Shown piece after piece: positions 34,620 through 43,985 of a stretch of 64,000 nt of DNA. The notes beneath the pieces were generated by a model that did not search any database, was not told the origin of the DNA, and saw only the letters and a program-made list of their open reading frames with translations. Location of the stretch: positions 1-64,000 of the forward strand of contig JADGNZ010000027.1 in assembly GCA_017883205.1 (NCBI GenBank). Reading direction: 5' to 3'. This DNA is from Thermoanaerobaculia bacterium (GTDB taxonomy: Bacteria; Acidobacteriota; Thermoanaerobaculia; Gp7-AA8). Both the position numbers and the translations under genes were made by a program. How positions within the stretch are numbered: position 1 is the first letter of the stretch; each line of letters begins with the position of its first letter.

Positions 34620-35549
34620 TCAATGCGCTTCTCGGCTCGGATGATCGGGCGCATTCACTCCATCCGGAAACTGGAAATGGTTGTTAACTAACCACTCAGC
34701 GAGGTTCAAGGAACAAGCTTTTAGCCTCTCATATCTCTCGGTCCATTGCCTCACGTTCGGAGAGTCGAAATGAATGTACGCCTCCCTAAATGGAAAGTTT
34801 GGACTCACAAAGCCACCCGGATCCATGTCGTACTCCGCAAGTCGCTTATCTATGACAACCAGATTCTGTATGTTACCTTTATCCGTGATATCGCTATCCC
34901 AGGCAACAAGTACCTCGATACCGCAGGCCTCCTGGTGCGCGATAACGTTGGCAATTTCCTTTCGGAGGTCACCGTTCGAATCCAGAGCGGTCTCCTTGTA
35001 AAGAACAAAAAGCCGTTCGACGCCCACGTCACGTTTGGCCGCTTCGCAGTTCTTGTGGCAGTAGTTGAGCATGTATGGGAGGTTCCAGGCCGTCATGTGT
35101 TCGAGCGTGTATCCAACGTGAACAGCCCTAATCTGCTCCCTTGCGGCTTCTATTTCTCCTGAAAGTAGATTGAAGATAATCTCAGCTCTGTCTCGAATGC
35201 GACCTTCAGCAAGGCCGGCGAGAGTCGATTGACACTGTTGAATGGCCTCTTTCGCACGAACAACCAGCAAAGAATCGTCATCGTTGGAGGTGTCGCGCGC
35301 CGCTATGCGAAAGAAATCAGCATAGACCTGGAGGCGATCGTCGAGTATCTCCGACAGACGTGTAAAGACTTCGTGCTTCAGGAAGAAGACTGCCGTGGCG
35401 ATTTGGATACCGACCGAAGCGACAGCTACCGCGACAAGGTGTTGCTCTCCGGAAAGTTGCGTCATCGCTGACGCGGTGATTATCGCCTCGACCGCTAGGA
35501 CGATCTCTGCTACATGCTGCCGAACGACAGCGATAGGCGAACGAGCCAT
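34620..35549 (-). CDS. Two-TM membrane protein with large soluble domain, function unknown
   Basis: 309 residues. N-terminal TM helices at ~13-32 and ~40-58 (AVAVASVGIQIATAVFFL), then a helical linker and a soluble alpha/beta domain (~165-295) with landmarks VERLFVLYKETALDSNGDL, GIEVLVAWDSDI, VVIDKRLAEYD and REAYIHFDSPNVRQWTERYE. I do not recognise the family. Base composition is lower in GC than its surroundings and codons are less biased, as in the convergent asparaginase gene. It could be a small horizontally acquired unit; a defence or sensing role is only a guess from architecture. Confidence 0.7.
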   Translation of the reverse strand: MARSPIAVVRQHVAEIVLAVEAIITASAMTQLSGEQHLVAVAVASVGIQIATAVFFLKHEVFTRLSEILDDRLQVYADFFRIAARDTSNDDDSLLVVRAKEAIQQCQSTLAGLAEGRIRDRAEIIFNLLSGEIEAAREQIRAVHVGYTLEHMTAWNLPYMLNYCHKNCEAAKRDVGVERLFVLYKETALDSNGDLRKEIANVIAHQEACGIEVLVAWDSDITDKGNIQNLVVIDKRLAEYDMDPGGFVSPNFPFREAYIHFDSPNVRQWTERYERLKACSLNLAEWLVNNHFQFPDGVNAPDHPSREAH

Positions 35550-35768
35550 TGCTTCCCCCTGTTCTGCGTTTTGATAGTCTGGCGGCCGAGAGACACGGCC
35601 CCCTGCAGCGCGTCATCAAATTTGATTGGCGCCAGCAGCATAGTTCCGTAACTGACTCTTCGCAACCTCTGTCCCTCTTCGGCACGCCTCACTGCTCTCG
35701 TTGTTTGCGGTGAGAGGAGAAGTGCGGTCTAGAATGGCCGATCGAGATCTACCCCAGGAGCCGCGAAT

Positions 35769-36842
35769 ATGAAATCAACCCAAGTCCTTCTTTGCGTCTC
35801 GCTGTTACTCGTCGGAATCGCGAGTGCCGCCGATCCCACCCTTCCCGACCTCTTCAAACGAGCGAAGGACGAATTCGCGGCCGGACGCTACAAGGAATCG
35901 CTCGCCGATTTCGAGCTGCTCGATACGAACAGCGCGCGGTCAGGCTTCGAAAACGACCGCGCCAAGCTGATTCCGGTCGTCACGTTCTACCGCGGCGCGA
36001 ACCTCGCTGCCCTCGGCCGCAAGGACGATGCGAAAGCTGCCTTCGCCATGTACCTCGGCTTCACGCCGAACGCCTCGATCGCTTCGCCGCCCTTCCCGAA
36101 AGCGACCGTCGATCTCTTCGAGCAAGCCCGCAAGGAGTCGCGCGGCCGCGTCACGACGATCGGCGTAACCTACGCAACCTTCATCCCGCCGCCTGGCTGG
36201 GCGCTCGCGCCCGACGAGCACTGGGTCGAGTCTCCGGTCCGCTACCTCCTCACGCCGGCGCAGAAGAAGGAGTACGCCACGTTCACCACGAACGCCGAGC
36301 GCGCAGCGTTCATCGCCGCCTTCTGGAAGCAGCTCGATCCGACTCCGGATACCGAGGTGAATGAGTTTCAGAAGGAGATCGAGCGGCGCATCGCGTTCGC
36401 CGACGCGAACTTCTCAACGGAGAAGCAAGCAGGCCGTTACAGCGACCGCGCATCGATCTTCACCTTCCTTGGCGCACCGACTTACGCCGCGATGTCGAAC
36501 ATCGGCACCGGCGAGGATGCGACGGCGGCATTGCGTGCACGCGGCAACGATGACATGGGCCGAGCCGCGCATTCGAGCAACTCCACCAGCACTGCAGGCA
36601 TCGCGACGCTCTCCGGTCAGCAAACGGAAGACAACCTCGATCAGCCGTACAACCGAGGCACGCGCGAGTCGTGGATCTATCGTCAGGAGCGCCTGCCCAA
36701 AGGGATCGCGTTTCATGAAGTGCCGTTCAACTTCACGACGAAGCAGGGCTACGGCACCGGCGTCCTGCAGAAAGACTCCGAGCCGATGCAGACGCTAAGC
36801 ATGGCTGTCGAGATCGCGCGGCGGGACAAGAAGCTCAACTGA
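35769..36842 (+). CDS. Secreted GWxTD/TPR-type protein
   Basis: 357 residues with AGGAG upstream. Signal peptide ~1-20. Residues ~25-110 form TPR-like helices (DEFAAGRYKESLADFELLD). Residues ~155-345 match the GWxTD-domain layout (YLLTPAQKKEYATFTTNAER, AFIAAFWKQLDPTPDTEVNE, EFQKEIERRIAFADANFS) although the name-giving tetrapeptide is replaced. GWxTD proteins are common in Acidobacteriota and of unknown role, probably envelope-associated. Monocistronic. Confidence 0.85.
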   Translation: MKSTQVLLCVSLLLVGIASAADPTLPDLFKRAKDEFAAGRYKESLADFELLDTNSARSGFENDRAKLIPVVTFYRGANLAALGRKDDAKAAFAMYLGFTPNASIASPPFPKATVDLFEQARKESRGRVTTIGVTYATFIPPPGWALAPDEHWVESPVRYLLTPAQKKEYATFTTNAERAAFIAAFWKQLDPTPDTEVNEFQKEIERRIAFADANFSTEKQAGRYSDRASIFTFLGAPTYAAMSNIGTGEDATAALRARGNDDMGRAAHSSNSTSTAGIATLSGQQTEDNLDQPYNRGTRESWIYRQERLPKGIAFHEVPFNFTTKQGYGTGVLQKDSEPMQTLSMAVEIARRDKKLN

Positions 36843-36922
36843 CGATCTACGTTTCGTAGAACGCCGAGGACCGCCGCTGAGAGCGCATCGGCGAAGTTGA
36901 CGGCGCAGAGGCGCTGCTTCGC

Positions 36923-36928
36923 TACAAT
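36923..36928 (+). promoter_or_regulatory. Candidate -10 box 8 nt before radA
   Basis: TACAAT with an 8-nt gap to the GTG start at 36937; TTGACG lies 20 bp upstream. No Shine-Dalgarno is seen. Confidence 0.45.
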
Positions 36929-36936
36929 CGCTTCAC

Positions 36937-38271
36937 GTGGCAAAAAAACAACTGGCAGTCTTCTCGTGCAGCGAATGCGGTGGTCAATCGCCCAAGTGGC
37001 TCGGCCGCTGTCCCGAATGCAACGCCTGGAACTCGTACGGCGAGGAGCAGATTGCACCGCTGATCGTGAGCTCCGGCACCGAGCCGGTCGCAATCGGTGC
37101 CCTCGACATCGACAACGCGCCTCGCACGTCGACCGACATCGCCGCACTCGATCGCGTTCTCGGCGGCGGTCTCGTGGCCGGTGCGGTGACGCTCGTCGGC
37201 GGCGAGCCTGGCATCGGCAAGTCGACGCTCCTGCTGCAAGCCGCGGAGAAACTCGCGCGCGACGGCGTGGTGCTCTACGTCTCCGGCGAAGAGTCGCCGC
37301 GGCAGATTGCCATCCGCGCGCGGCGGCTCGGCGCGACGAACAACAACATCCGTCTCTTCGCCGAAACCTCGGTCGAGCGCATCGTGGCCGTGACGGAGTC
37401 GCTGAAGCCGGTTGCCGTCATCATCGATTCGATCCAGACCGTCCACACGATCACGAACGCCTCCACCCCCGGCTCTGTCGGGCAGGTGCGCGACTCCGCC
37501 GGCCGTCTGATGACCGCGGCGAAGCGCCTCTCGATCCCGTTCTTCCTCATCGGCCACATCACCAAAGAAGGGACAATCGCCGGCCCGAAAGCGCTCGAGC
37601 ACATCGTCGACACCGTTCTCTACTTCGAGGGCGAGAAGTTTCAGAACTACCGCGTCGTGCGCGCGTGCAAGAACCGTTTCGGACCTGCCAACGAGGTGGC
37701 GATTTTCGAGATGCACGACAGCGGTCTCGAGGAAGTGGCCAATCCCTCGGCGGCGCTCATCTCGCAGCGGAGCACGGCCGCCGGCTCCGCGATCGTGGCT
37801 GCTGTCGAAGGGACACGCCCGCTCCTGATCGAAGTGCAGGCGCTCGTCTCGGCGACGCACTTTCCTTCCCCGCGCAGAATGGCGATCGGGATGGACGCCA
37901 ACCGCGTCTCGCTGCTCCTAGCCGTGCTCGAGAAAAAGAACGGCGGCAACTTCCTGGCCAGCGACGTTTACGCAAATCTCGCAGGCGGCCTGCAGATCGA
38001 CGAGCCTGCCATCGACCTCGGCGTCATCGCCGCGCTCATCTCCTCGCAGCGCAATCTCCCCATCGCCCACGACGTCGTCGTCTTCGGCGAAGTCGGCCTT
38101 CTCGGCGAGATCCGCAGCGTCTCCCAAGCCGATCTCCGCGCCCGCGAAGCCGCCGCTCTCGGCTTCCGCCGCATCATCATTCCGCAGTCGAACGCCGCCG
38201 AGATTCGCGCTGACGTCGAGGTGCTGGGAGTCCGTCGCGTGGATGAGTTCGCCGCCCTGCTCTTTGGATGA
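36937..38271 (+). CDS. radA: DNA repair protein RadA
   Basis: 444 residues from GTG 36937. N-terminal C4 zinc finger (CSECGGQSPKWLGRCPECNA), RecA-like ATPase with Walker A GGEPGIGKST (~90) and Walker B region VIIDSIQT, the RadA-specific KNRFG motif (~245), and a C-terminal Lon-protease-like domain (GGLQIDEPAIDLGVIAALIS). RadA (Sms) is a DnaB-like helicase promoting branch migration in homologous recombination. The full family length is present. Followed by an M23 lipoprotein gene. Confidence 0.97.
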   Translation: MAKKQLAVFSCSECGGQSPKWLGRCPECNAWNSYGEEQIAPLIVSSGTEPVAIGALDIDNAPRTSTDIAALDRVLGGGLVAGAVTLVGGEPGIGKSTLLLQAAEKLARDGVVLYVSGEESPRQIAIRARRLGATNNNIRLFAETSVERIVAVTESLKPVAVIIDSIQTVHTITNASTPGSVGQVRDSAGRLMTAAKRLSIPFFLIGHITKEGTIAGPKALEHIVDTVLYFEGEKFQNYRVVRACKNRFGPANEVAIFEMHDSGLEEVANPSAALISQRSTAAGSAIVAAVEGTRPLLIEVQALVSATHFPSPRRMAIGMDANRVSLLLAVLEKKNGGNFLASDVYANLAGGLQIDEPAIDLGVIAALISSQRNLPIAHDVVVFGEVGLLGEIRSVSQADLRAREAAALGFRRIIIPQSNAAEIRADVEVLGVRRVDEFAALLFG

Positions 38272-38332
38272 TGCTTTACTTTGACACCCTGAATTATTTA
38301 CACTTCAGCCCGTCGTACCCAAACCTCTATCT

Positions 38333-39118
38333 ATGACTCCGGTTCGCGCGCGCAGTGGGTGGGCAGACACGTTCGTCGTGCTCAGCAGCCTCATGCTCGT
38401 CACACTCACGGGTTGCGCGTCGGTGCCTGCCGACCCTGCGCCAACTCCAACCCCTTTCGTCAGCAGGGTAACCCTCCCGTCCGACGAGGACGACTGGAGC
38501 CAGTTGAAGGCGCAGATGCGCGTCGATCTCAACCGGTACAACAGCCGCGAGATCGCTCGTACGCCAGCCGGTCCGACGGCAACCGTGACGACGCAAACGC
38601 GAGACCGCGAGTTCGCCGCGAAAGCGACGGCCATGTTTGCTCCCCTTTCACGCATGCCGCTGCGGCTTCCGGTCGTCGGCATCCGGGCATCGATGCTGGA
38701 AGATAGCTGGCACGCTCCTCGGGATGGCGGCAACCGCGTTCACAAGGGAATCGACATCTTCGCGGCCAAAGGCACCGAAGTCGTCGCCGTCGTCGATGGC
38801 GTGATCAGTTTCATCGGCGATCAAAAGCTCGGCGGCCATTGCATCTGGCTGACGACCGAGAACGGAGCATCGTTCTACTACGCACATCTCGACCGCTGGG
38901 CCGCGGGCCTGTACGAAGGGATGGAAGTTCAGTCTGGCGATCTCCTCGGCTACGTCGGCAACACCGGCAACGCGAAATACACCGCCTCGCACCTCCACTT
39001 CGGCGTCGACCAGAACGACGAGATGGTCAACCCCTACCCGCTCCTGACCCAAGCCACGCCGACCCTCCACGCGCACGTCCACACGACGCTGAGCGGCGGG
39101 CCGGTGTCGACGCGGTAG
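38333..39118 (+). CDS. M23-family peptidoglycan endopeptidase lipoprotein
   Basis: 261 residues. N-terminal hydrophobic segment ends in a lipobox (LTGC, Cys ~28), so it is probably lipid-anchored. Residues ~125-235 are a LytM domain: HKGIDIFAAKGTEVVAV (first His-Asp ligands), GGHCIWLTTENG, YYAHLDRW, and SHLHFGVD with the H-x-H. All zinc ligands appear intact, so it should be an active murein endopeptidase or LytM-type regulator. Single gene; family E repeats follow. Confidence 0.9.
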   Translation: MTPVRARSGWADTFVVLSSLMLVTLTGCASVPADPAPTPTPFVSRVTLPSDEDDWSQLKAQMRVDLNRYNSREIARTPAGPTATVTTQTRDREFAAKATAMFAPLSRMPLRLPVVGIRASMLEDSWHAPRDGGNRVHKGIDIFAAKGTEVVAVVDGVISFIGDQKLGGHCIWLTTENGASFYYAHLDRWAAGLYEGMEVQSGDLLGYVGNTGNAKYTASHLHFGVDQNDEMVNPYPLLTQATPTLHAHVHTTLSGGPVSTR

Positions 39119-39129
39119 GTTGTCCCCCA

Positions 39130-39297
39130 AGTAGCACAGACAAGAGTGTCTGTGCCACATCAAGCCCGCTCTGTGGCTCAGGTATGCCTCAGACCTCTTC
39201 CGTGGCTCAGGCGTGTGACATCAGGGAGTGTTGACGCTTGGCCAGACCGTGCCACATGAAGCGGGTTATGTGGCACAGACACTCTTGTCTGTGCTGA
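39130..39297. repeat. Family E repeat block, second copy
   Basis: AGCACAGACAAGAGTGTCTG (39131-39163) and the inverted TGGCACAGACACTCTTGTCT (39268-39296) flank ~100 bp of GGCTCAGG-containing sequence. Same words as the block at 30972-31169; it lies between two convergent genes and could act in transcript ending, though no U-tract is seen. Confidence 0.85.
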
Positions 39298-39326
39298 ACC
39301 GAGCCTCGTGAGCAGCAGGAACCAGA

Positions 39327-39761
39327 CTACAGTTCTGCGCCCGTTGCCGGGTCGCGCCATGACAGCCCCAACGTCCGCAACGGCCCACGCACAAACCCCC
39401 GCCCGAGGTAACGCGGATGCGGCAATGTCAGCCCGCCCGTGCGAACGAGATGCGCACTGTGCAGGATGAGATCGATGTCGATCACGCGCGGCGCGTTGCG
39501 GGTGGTGCGCCGGCGCCCGAGGCGTGTTTCGATCGCCAGGAGAGAGTCGAGAAGTGCATGCGGATCGAGATCCGTGTAGCCGGCAACGACTGCGTTCAGA
39601 AATCGCGGCGATCCCGGCGGCGCGTCGACAGGTTCGGTGTCAACGAAAGGACTGACACGAACGACGCGGATCACGTTGCGCAGTGCATCGATCGCTCGTC
39701 GCAGCGACAGCGCGCGGTCGCCGAGGTTCGAACCGATGGCGACGAGAACCGAGAAAGGCAT
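39327..39761 (-). CDS. folK: HPPK, 6-hydroxymethyl-dihydropterin pyrophosphokinase
   Basis: 144 residues. Motifs: IGSNLGDRALSLRRAIDAL at the N-terminus, FVDTEPVDAPPGSPRFLNAV, and the substrate/Mg motif APRVIDIDLILHS (about residue 88-100) followed by LPHPRY. Transfers pyrophosphate from ATP to 6-hydroxymethyl-7,8-dihydropterin in folate synthesis. The ATG overlaps the previous TPM gene's stop by one base (TGATG). Confidence 0.95.
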   Translation of the reverse strand: MPFSVLVAIGSNLGDRALSLRRAIDALRNVIRVVRVSPFVDTEPVDAPPGSPRFLNAVVAGYTDLDPHALLDSLLAIETRLGRRRTTRNAPRVIDIDLILHSAHLVRTGGLTLPHPRYLGRGFVRGPLRTLGLSWRDPATGAEL

Positions 39762-40204
39762 CAGTCGCTGACGTCAATGTCGTCCGACAGCTCGTTCACG
39801 TCATCATCGGCGCGCGGGAAGTACGTCTTGAGCTGCTGGCCGGCCGCAGTGACCGCTTCGATGATGCCCTCGGTGAGCTCGCCATTGCCGAAGCGGAGAG
39901 TCAGCTTCGCGGCGATCTCATCCCAGAACCCGGCCGGCACCTTCTCGTCGATTCCCTTGTCGCCCACGATCGCGAAGACGCGCTCTTCGGAAGCGATGAA
40001 GAGCAGCACGCCGTTGCGGAGCGCGGTCTTCGTCATGCCGAGGCGTTCGAAGGTGCGCTCGGCGACGTAGCGGGCATCGCCGCCGGTCGCTTTCGGCTGA
40101 ATATGAATGCGAATCTCGCCCGAGGTCTCGCGCTCCGCAGCGGCGACCGCGGCGACAATGCGATCCTGATCGAGCGCGGACAGAAACTCTTGCTGGTTCA
40201 CCAT
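39761..40204 (-). CDS. TPM-domain protein (cytosolic form)
   Basis: 147 residues from ATG 40204, inside the 3' end of the larger TPM gene. Single TPM phosphatase-like domain: VAAVAAAERETSGEIRIHIQ, RNGVLLFIASEERVFAIVGDKGIDEKV, and GELTEGIIEAVTAAGQQLKTYFP. No signal peptide or TM, unlike the neighbour, so it probably works on the cytosolic side or within the same complex. Acidic C-terminus (DDDVNELSDDIDVSD). Overlaps both neighbours, so it is translationally coupled within the LemA-TPM-TPM-FolK cluster. Confidence 0.9.
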   Translation of the reverse strand: MVNQQEFLSALDQDRIVAAVAAAERETSGEIRIHIQPKATGGDARYVAERTFERLGMTKTALRNGVLLFIASEERVFAIVGDKGIDEKVPAGFWDEIAAKLTLRFGNGELTEGIIEAVTAAGQQLKTYFPRADDDVNELSDDIDVSD

Positions 40205-40992
40205 CCACCTCCAGAGCCGCCGCCGCCGAACGAGCTGCCACCGCCACCCCACGAGCCGCCGGTGCTCCAACCGCCACCACCACCACCGCCGCCTCCGAAT
40301 GTCGTTCCGCCGCCACCGCCGCCGAGGAACATCATCGGCCAGAAGCAGCCGCCACATCCGCTGCGCCGGCCGCGGCGCGTGATGGCCGGCAGGACGACGA
40401 AGAAGACGAAGATGATGAGATAGAAGATCAGCTTGATGGGAATGCCCACGCCACCGTTTGACCGTCTGGCGCGTGGTGCAGTGGGCGCGCTACCGGCCGG
40501 CACTGCGTTCGGATCGATCTTCTTCCAGATCTGATCGATCGCCGCGTTGAGTCCGCCCGCGTAGTCGCCGGCGCGGAAGAATGGAGGAACTGTCTCGTGG
40601 AGAACATCCGACGAAAATGCATCCGTGATGACCGGCTCCATGCTGTAGCCGACCTGGATGCGCGTCTTGTGTTCCTTGATGAAGACGAAAAGCATCAGCG
40701 CCTTGTCGTCTTTGACCTTCCACTGGTTGGCGACCTTGTTCGTGTATCCGAGGTCGTCTTCACCTTCGAGCGAAGGAAAGATCATCACCAGAAACTGCAC
40801 GCCGGTTTTCTTGTAGAAGCCTTCCAGCTTCTCGTTGAGCTGTTGCGTCTCGGAGGCGCTGAGAATGTTCGCGCCGTAGTCGTTGACCCACTGCGTGGGC
40901 TTCGGCGGGATGTCGAGCGCGAGCGCGGCGGAGGCGATCAGCGCGATCGCGACGAACGCGACGAACGCGATCGCGCTGCGACGGACGTTCAT
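40198..40992 (-). CDS. TPM-domain (YgcG-type) membrane protein
   Basis: 264 residues. Signal peptide ~1-25, TPM domain ~35-165 (WVNDYGANILSASETQQLNE, VGYSMEPVITDAFSSDVL), TM helix ~190-210 (LIFYLIIFVFFVVLPAI), and a Gly/Ser/Trp-rich tail typical of the family. Starts within the stop of lemA (ATGA). LemA/TPM pairs occur in many bacteria; roles proposed include membrane protein quality control. Confidence 0.92.
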   Translation of the reverse strand: MNVRRSAIAFVAFVAIALIASAALALDIPPKPTQWVNDYGANILSASETQQLNEKLEGFYKKTGVQFLVMIFPSLEGEDDLGYTNKVANQWKVKDDKALMLFVFIKEHKTRIQVGYSMEPVITDAFSSDVLHETVPPFFRAGDYAGGLNAAIDQIWKKIDPNAVPAGSAPTAPRARRSNGGVGIPIKLIFYLIIFVFFVVLPAITRRGRRSGCGGCFWPMMFLGGGGGGTTFGGGGGGGGGWSTGGSWGGGGSSFGGGGSGGGW

Positions 40993-41657
40993 CGAGTGCC
41001 TGTGGCCGGCGCCGGGGCCGCCGGAGTATTGCCGAAGTTGAAGTTCACTTCAGGCGCCTGTTGCGAGCCGGCCGCACCTTTGAAGTATGCCTTCGGTTTG
41101 AATCCGCTCATGTTGGCGACAAGGTTCGCGGGGAACACCAGCACGGCGGTATTGAACTGCTGCGCGACGTCGTTGTAGCGCTTGCGCTCGACGGCGATGC
41201 GGTTCTCGGTTCCTTCGAGCTGCGATTGCAGCTCCAGGAAATTCTGATTCGACTTCAGGTCCGGATAGCGCTCGACGACGACGAGCAGCCGCGAAAGAGC
41301 ACCAGTGAGGTTCTCCTGCGCGCCGGCGAACTGGGCCATCGCATTCGGATCGTTCGGCAGATTGGACTGCGCTCCGGGCGCGCCCGCCGGCGCAGCTACC
41401 TGTCCGACGCGCGACCGCGCGCTGATCACTGCCTCCAGCGTCGACTTCTCGAAGTTCGCCGCGCCCTGCACGGTTCGCACGAGATTCGGGATCAGGTCGA
41501 AGCGGCGCTGATAGTCGTTCTCGACCTGCGCCCACTGCGACTGCACTTGCTGGTCGAGCTCGACGAGGTGATTGCGCACACCGATGAACCACGCGCCGAA
41601 AATCACGACCACGAGGATCAACGCTCCCACACACCCCAGCAGACCCGCTTTACCCAT
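40989..41657 (-). CDS. lemA: LemA family protein
   Basis: 222 residues. One N-terminal TM helix (~8-27), then the coiled LemA domain: VELDQQVQSQWAQVENDYQR, RFDLIPNLVRTVQGAANFEK, and ENRIAVERKRYNDVAQQFNT. C-terminal Ala/Pro tail. First gene of the LemA-TPM-TPM-FolK cluster. Membrane-anchored, function unsettled. Confidence 0.95.
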   Translation of the reverse strand: MGKAGLLGCVGALILVVVIFGAWFIGVRNHLVELDQQVQSQWAQVENDYQRRFDLIPNLVRTVQGAANFEKSTLEAVISARSRVGQVAAPAGAPGAQSNLPNDPNAMAQFAGAQENLTGALSRLLVVVERYPDLKSNQNFLELQSQLEGTENRIAVERKRYNDVAQQFNTAVLVFPANLVANMSGFKPKAYFKGAAGSQQAPEVNFNFGNTPAAPAPATGTR

Positions 41658-41707
41658 GAGTTCCTTCCTTCTCGAAGGAGGCCAGAGTCCGGCCTCCGCT
41701 CGATGCG

Positions 41708-42022
41708 CTAATACTCTTCGTCCTCTTCGTCGTCGGCAGCAGGCTCATCGCCGCGGTCGGCCTCGGGAATGATGTCTTCATCCTCATCGCCGGTGGCCGG
41801 TGCGACGACCTCACCATCCGCGCCGAAATCGTCATCGGCCGGCTCTTCGACGACTACCACCGCAGCCGCACGCGCGCGGCTGCGCGACGCGGGAACGGAC
41901 GGCGCTTCATCGGCATCGCGCTGGTCGGCGCCGCACTTCGGGCACGTCGGCACTGGCTTACCGAGGTCATAGAACTTCGTGTGGCAGCTATAACAGGTGT
42001 ACTTCTTTCCGAGATCAGGCAT
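41708..42022 (-). CDS. FYDLN-acid family protein
   Basis: 104 residues. An N-terminal zinc-ribbon ([30 protein letters not shown]) gives four Cys in two CxxC knuckles and the KFYDL word that names the family. The rest is an acidic, disordered tail (over 40% Asp/Glu). Role unknown. Located 50 bp upstream of lemA in the same direction, but with its own probable start (no strong ribosome-binding site). Confidence 0.9.
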   Translation of the reverse strand: MPDLGKKYTCYSCHTKFYDLGKPVPTCPKCGADQRDADEAPSVPASRSRARAAAVVVVEEPADDDFGADGEVVAPATGDEDEDIIPEADRGDEPAADDEEDEEY

Positions 42023-42211
42023 AACTCGAGAATCTCCCCCAGTGTCAAAAGCGGCGACACGTTAGCACCGCGACTCATGTGTAGCAAGTAGCCGTTAACG
42101 ATGAAAAAAGGTTGCGAGTGGCGCGGTTGCGAGGCCGCGCGGCGCTTCTTGCCGCACTCCCTCGCGACCGCGCACCTCGCAACCTCGGCGCGGCGTTCTC
42201 TGTCGATCGAT

Positions 42212-43879
42212 TTATGGTCCGTGCGGCAGTGCCTGCGCCGCGCGCGTGCCGGCATCCGATGAATTCGCTCCCGGCGCAGTATGAAGCGCGGCCGCTTTCT
42301 CCGCCAGCTTCTGCGACTCCGGCAGCACTTCGACGGCCTTCGCGATCTGGTTGTCGCCCTGCAGCCGGTACGGATACGACGCGTCGAAGCCGTACTTCGC
42401 GGCGATGATCTCCGCCTTCAGAGCGCGCTCGATGAAGGAGCGGTCGTTCGGCTTCGTCAGCGCTTCGCGGATGTCGGCCAGCGGCGCGATGTCCTTGTCC
42501 GCGGCGAAGCGGACAAAGTCTTCCATGACCTGCGGTGTGATCGTGACGTCCTGCGTCACGTCGGGATGCTTGGCGTAATAATCGACGCCGTAGTTGAAGA
42601 TCGCGCTGCGCACTTCGAGGAGTTGCGTCGCACGCGTCAGCGGCGCCGGCTTGACGAAGATGTCGGGCGTGATTCCGCCACCGCCGTAGACGACGCGGCC
42701 GGTGGCGGTCGCGAACTTCTTGCGGTCCTTCAGAGGCACTTCGCTGCTGCTGCCGTCTTCGCTATCGTCGGCGACGTAGTAGTCGTAGAACGAGGTGTAA
42801 TCGCGCTGGATGTTGCGGCCCGAGGGCGTGTAGTACTTCGACGTCGTGAGCGCGAGGCCGGCACCGTACTGAAGCGTGTAAACGCTCTGCACCAGACCTT
42901 TGCCCCAGCTCGTCTCACCGATGATGATGGCGCGGTCGTGGTCCTGCAGCGCGCCGGCGACGATCTCCGAGGCGGAGGCGCTGCCACGGTTGACGACGAC
43001 GACCATCGGCATGTCGAGCTTCTGGTGCTTACCCGGCGCGAGGTAGCTTTGCTCGGAATCGGGCGTACGTCCCTTCGTGAAGACGATCATCTGTCCCTTG
43101 TCGAGGAAGTGATCGGAGACGCCGACGGCCGCGTCGAGCAGCCCGCCCGGATTCTGGCGCAGGTCGAGAACGAGCTTCTGCATCCCTTCGCCCTTGAGCT
43201 TGTCGATGGCTTCGTCCAGCTCGCGAACGGTGGTGGCCGTGAAGTCTTTGATGCGGATGTAGCCGATACCGGGCTTGAGCATCAGCACGTTGGAGATGGA
43301 GTTCGTGGGAATGGCCGCGCGGACGATCGAGAGCGGAATCGGCTCCTTCATCCCGACGCGGACGATCTTGATGTGGACCGTGGTTCCCTTGGGACCCTTG
43401 AGCCGCTTGACGACGTCGTCGAGCGGAAGGTCGTCCGTCGACACGCCTTCGACCTCGGAAATCACATCGCCGGCGCGGATGCCGAGGCGGGCAGCGGGAG
43501 TGCCTTCGAGCGGAGTGATCACGGTGACCTGATCGTTCCGTTTCGTCACCAGGATGCCCAGGCCGTAGAAAGATCCCTTCTGGCGATCCTGCATGTCGGA
43601 GTACTCTTTCGGCTCCAGGAAGGAGGTATGCGGATCGAGAGTGCGGAGCATCCCGTCGATCGACGAGTAGACGAACTTGTCGGCTCCGACATCATCGGGC
43701 GCCCACATCGTCACCGCGTTCAGGAGATCCGTGTATTCTCGAAACCGCTTCTGGTCGACCTGAGCAGGCGAACCAAAGAGGCGATTGCCGTAGAATCCAC
43801 CAAGGAGTGTCGCGGCGATCAGCGCGACGGCCAGCGTCAACGAAAACGTCCACTTGTGTGTCTTTAGTATCTTTGCCAT
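42212..43879 (-). CDS. ctpA: Carboxyl-terminal processing protease (S41)
   Basis: 555 residues. An N-terminal signal anchor (~10-30), PDZ domain (~90-180, GSFYGLGILVTKRNDQVTVI, GIRAGDVISEVEGV), and the S41 catalytic core with NRGSASASEIVAGAL (Ser near 310) and GETSWGKGLVQ (Lys near 335). The C-terminal ~150 residues are a helical extension. Ctp proteases cleave periplasmic proteins from their C-termini and affect envelope maintenance. Divergent from tatAC. Confidence 0.95.
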   Translation of the reverse strand: MAKILKTHKWTFSLTLAVALIAATLLGGFYGNRLFGSPAQVDQKRFREYTDLLNAVTMWAPDDVGADKFVYSSIDGMLRTLDPHTSFLEPKEYSDMQDRQKGSFYGLGILVTKRNDQVTVITPLEGTPAARLGIRAGDVISEVEGVSTDDLPLDDVVKRLKGPKGTTVHIKIVRVGMKEPIPLSIVRAAIPTNSISNVLMLKPGIGYIRIKDFTATTVRELDEAIDKLKGEGMQKLVLDLRQNPGGLLDAAVGVSDHFLDKGQMIVFTKGRTPDSEQSYLAPGKHQKLDMPMVVVVNRGSASASEIVAGALQDHDRAIIIGETSWGKGLVQSVYTLQYGAGLALTTSKYYTPSGRNIQRDYTSFYDYYVADDSEDGSSSEVPLKDRKKFATATGRVVYGGGGITPDIFVKPAPLTRATQLLEVRSAIFNYGVDYYAKHPDVTQDVTITPQVMEDFVRFAADKDIAPLADIREALTKPNDRSFIERALKAEIIAAKYGFDASYPYRLQGDNQIAKAVEVLPESQKLAEKAAALHTAPGANSSDAGTRAAQALPHGP

Positions 43880-43985
43880 ATCGTTGTTTGCCTGATTTTC
43901 AGGGAGCAGAACTCATTATAGGCGCGGAGTATTCGACAGCCCGGCGATGTTCACGCGGCCGTATCAAACTAAGGAGAAGTTCTTC

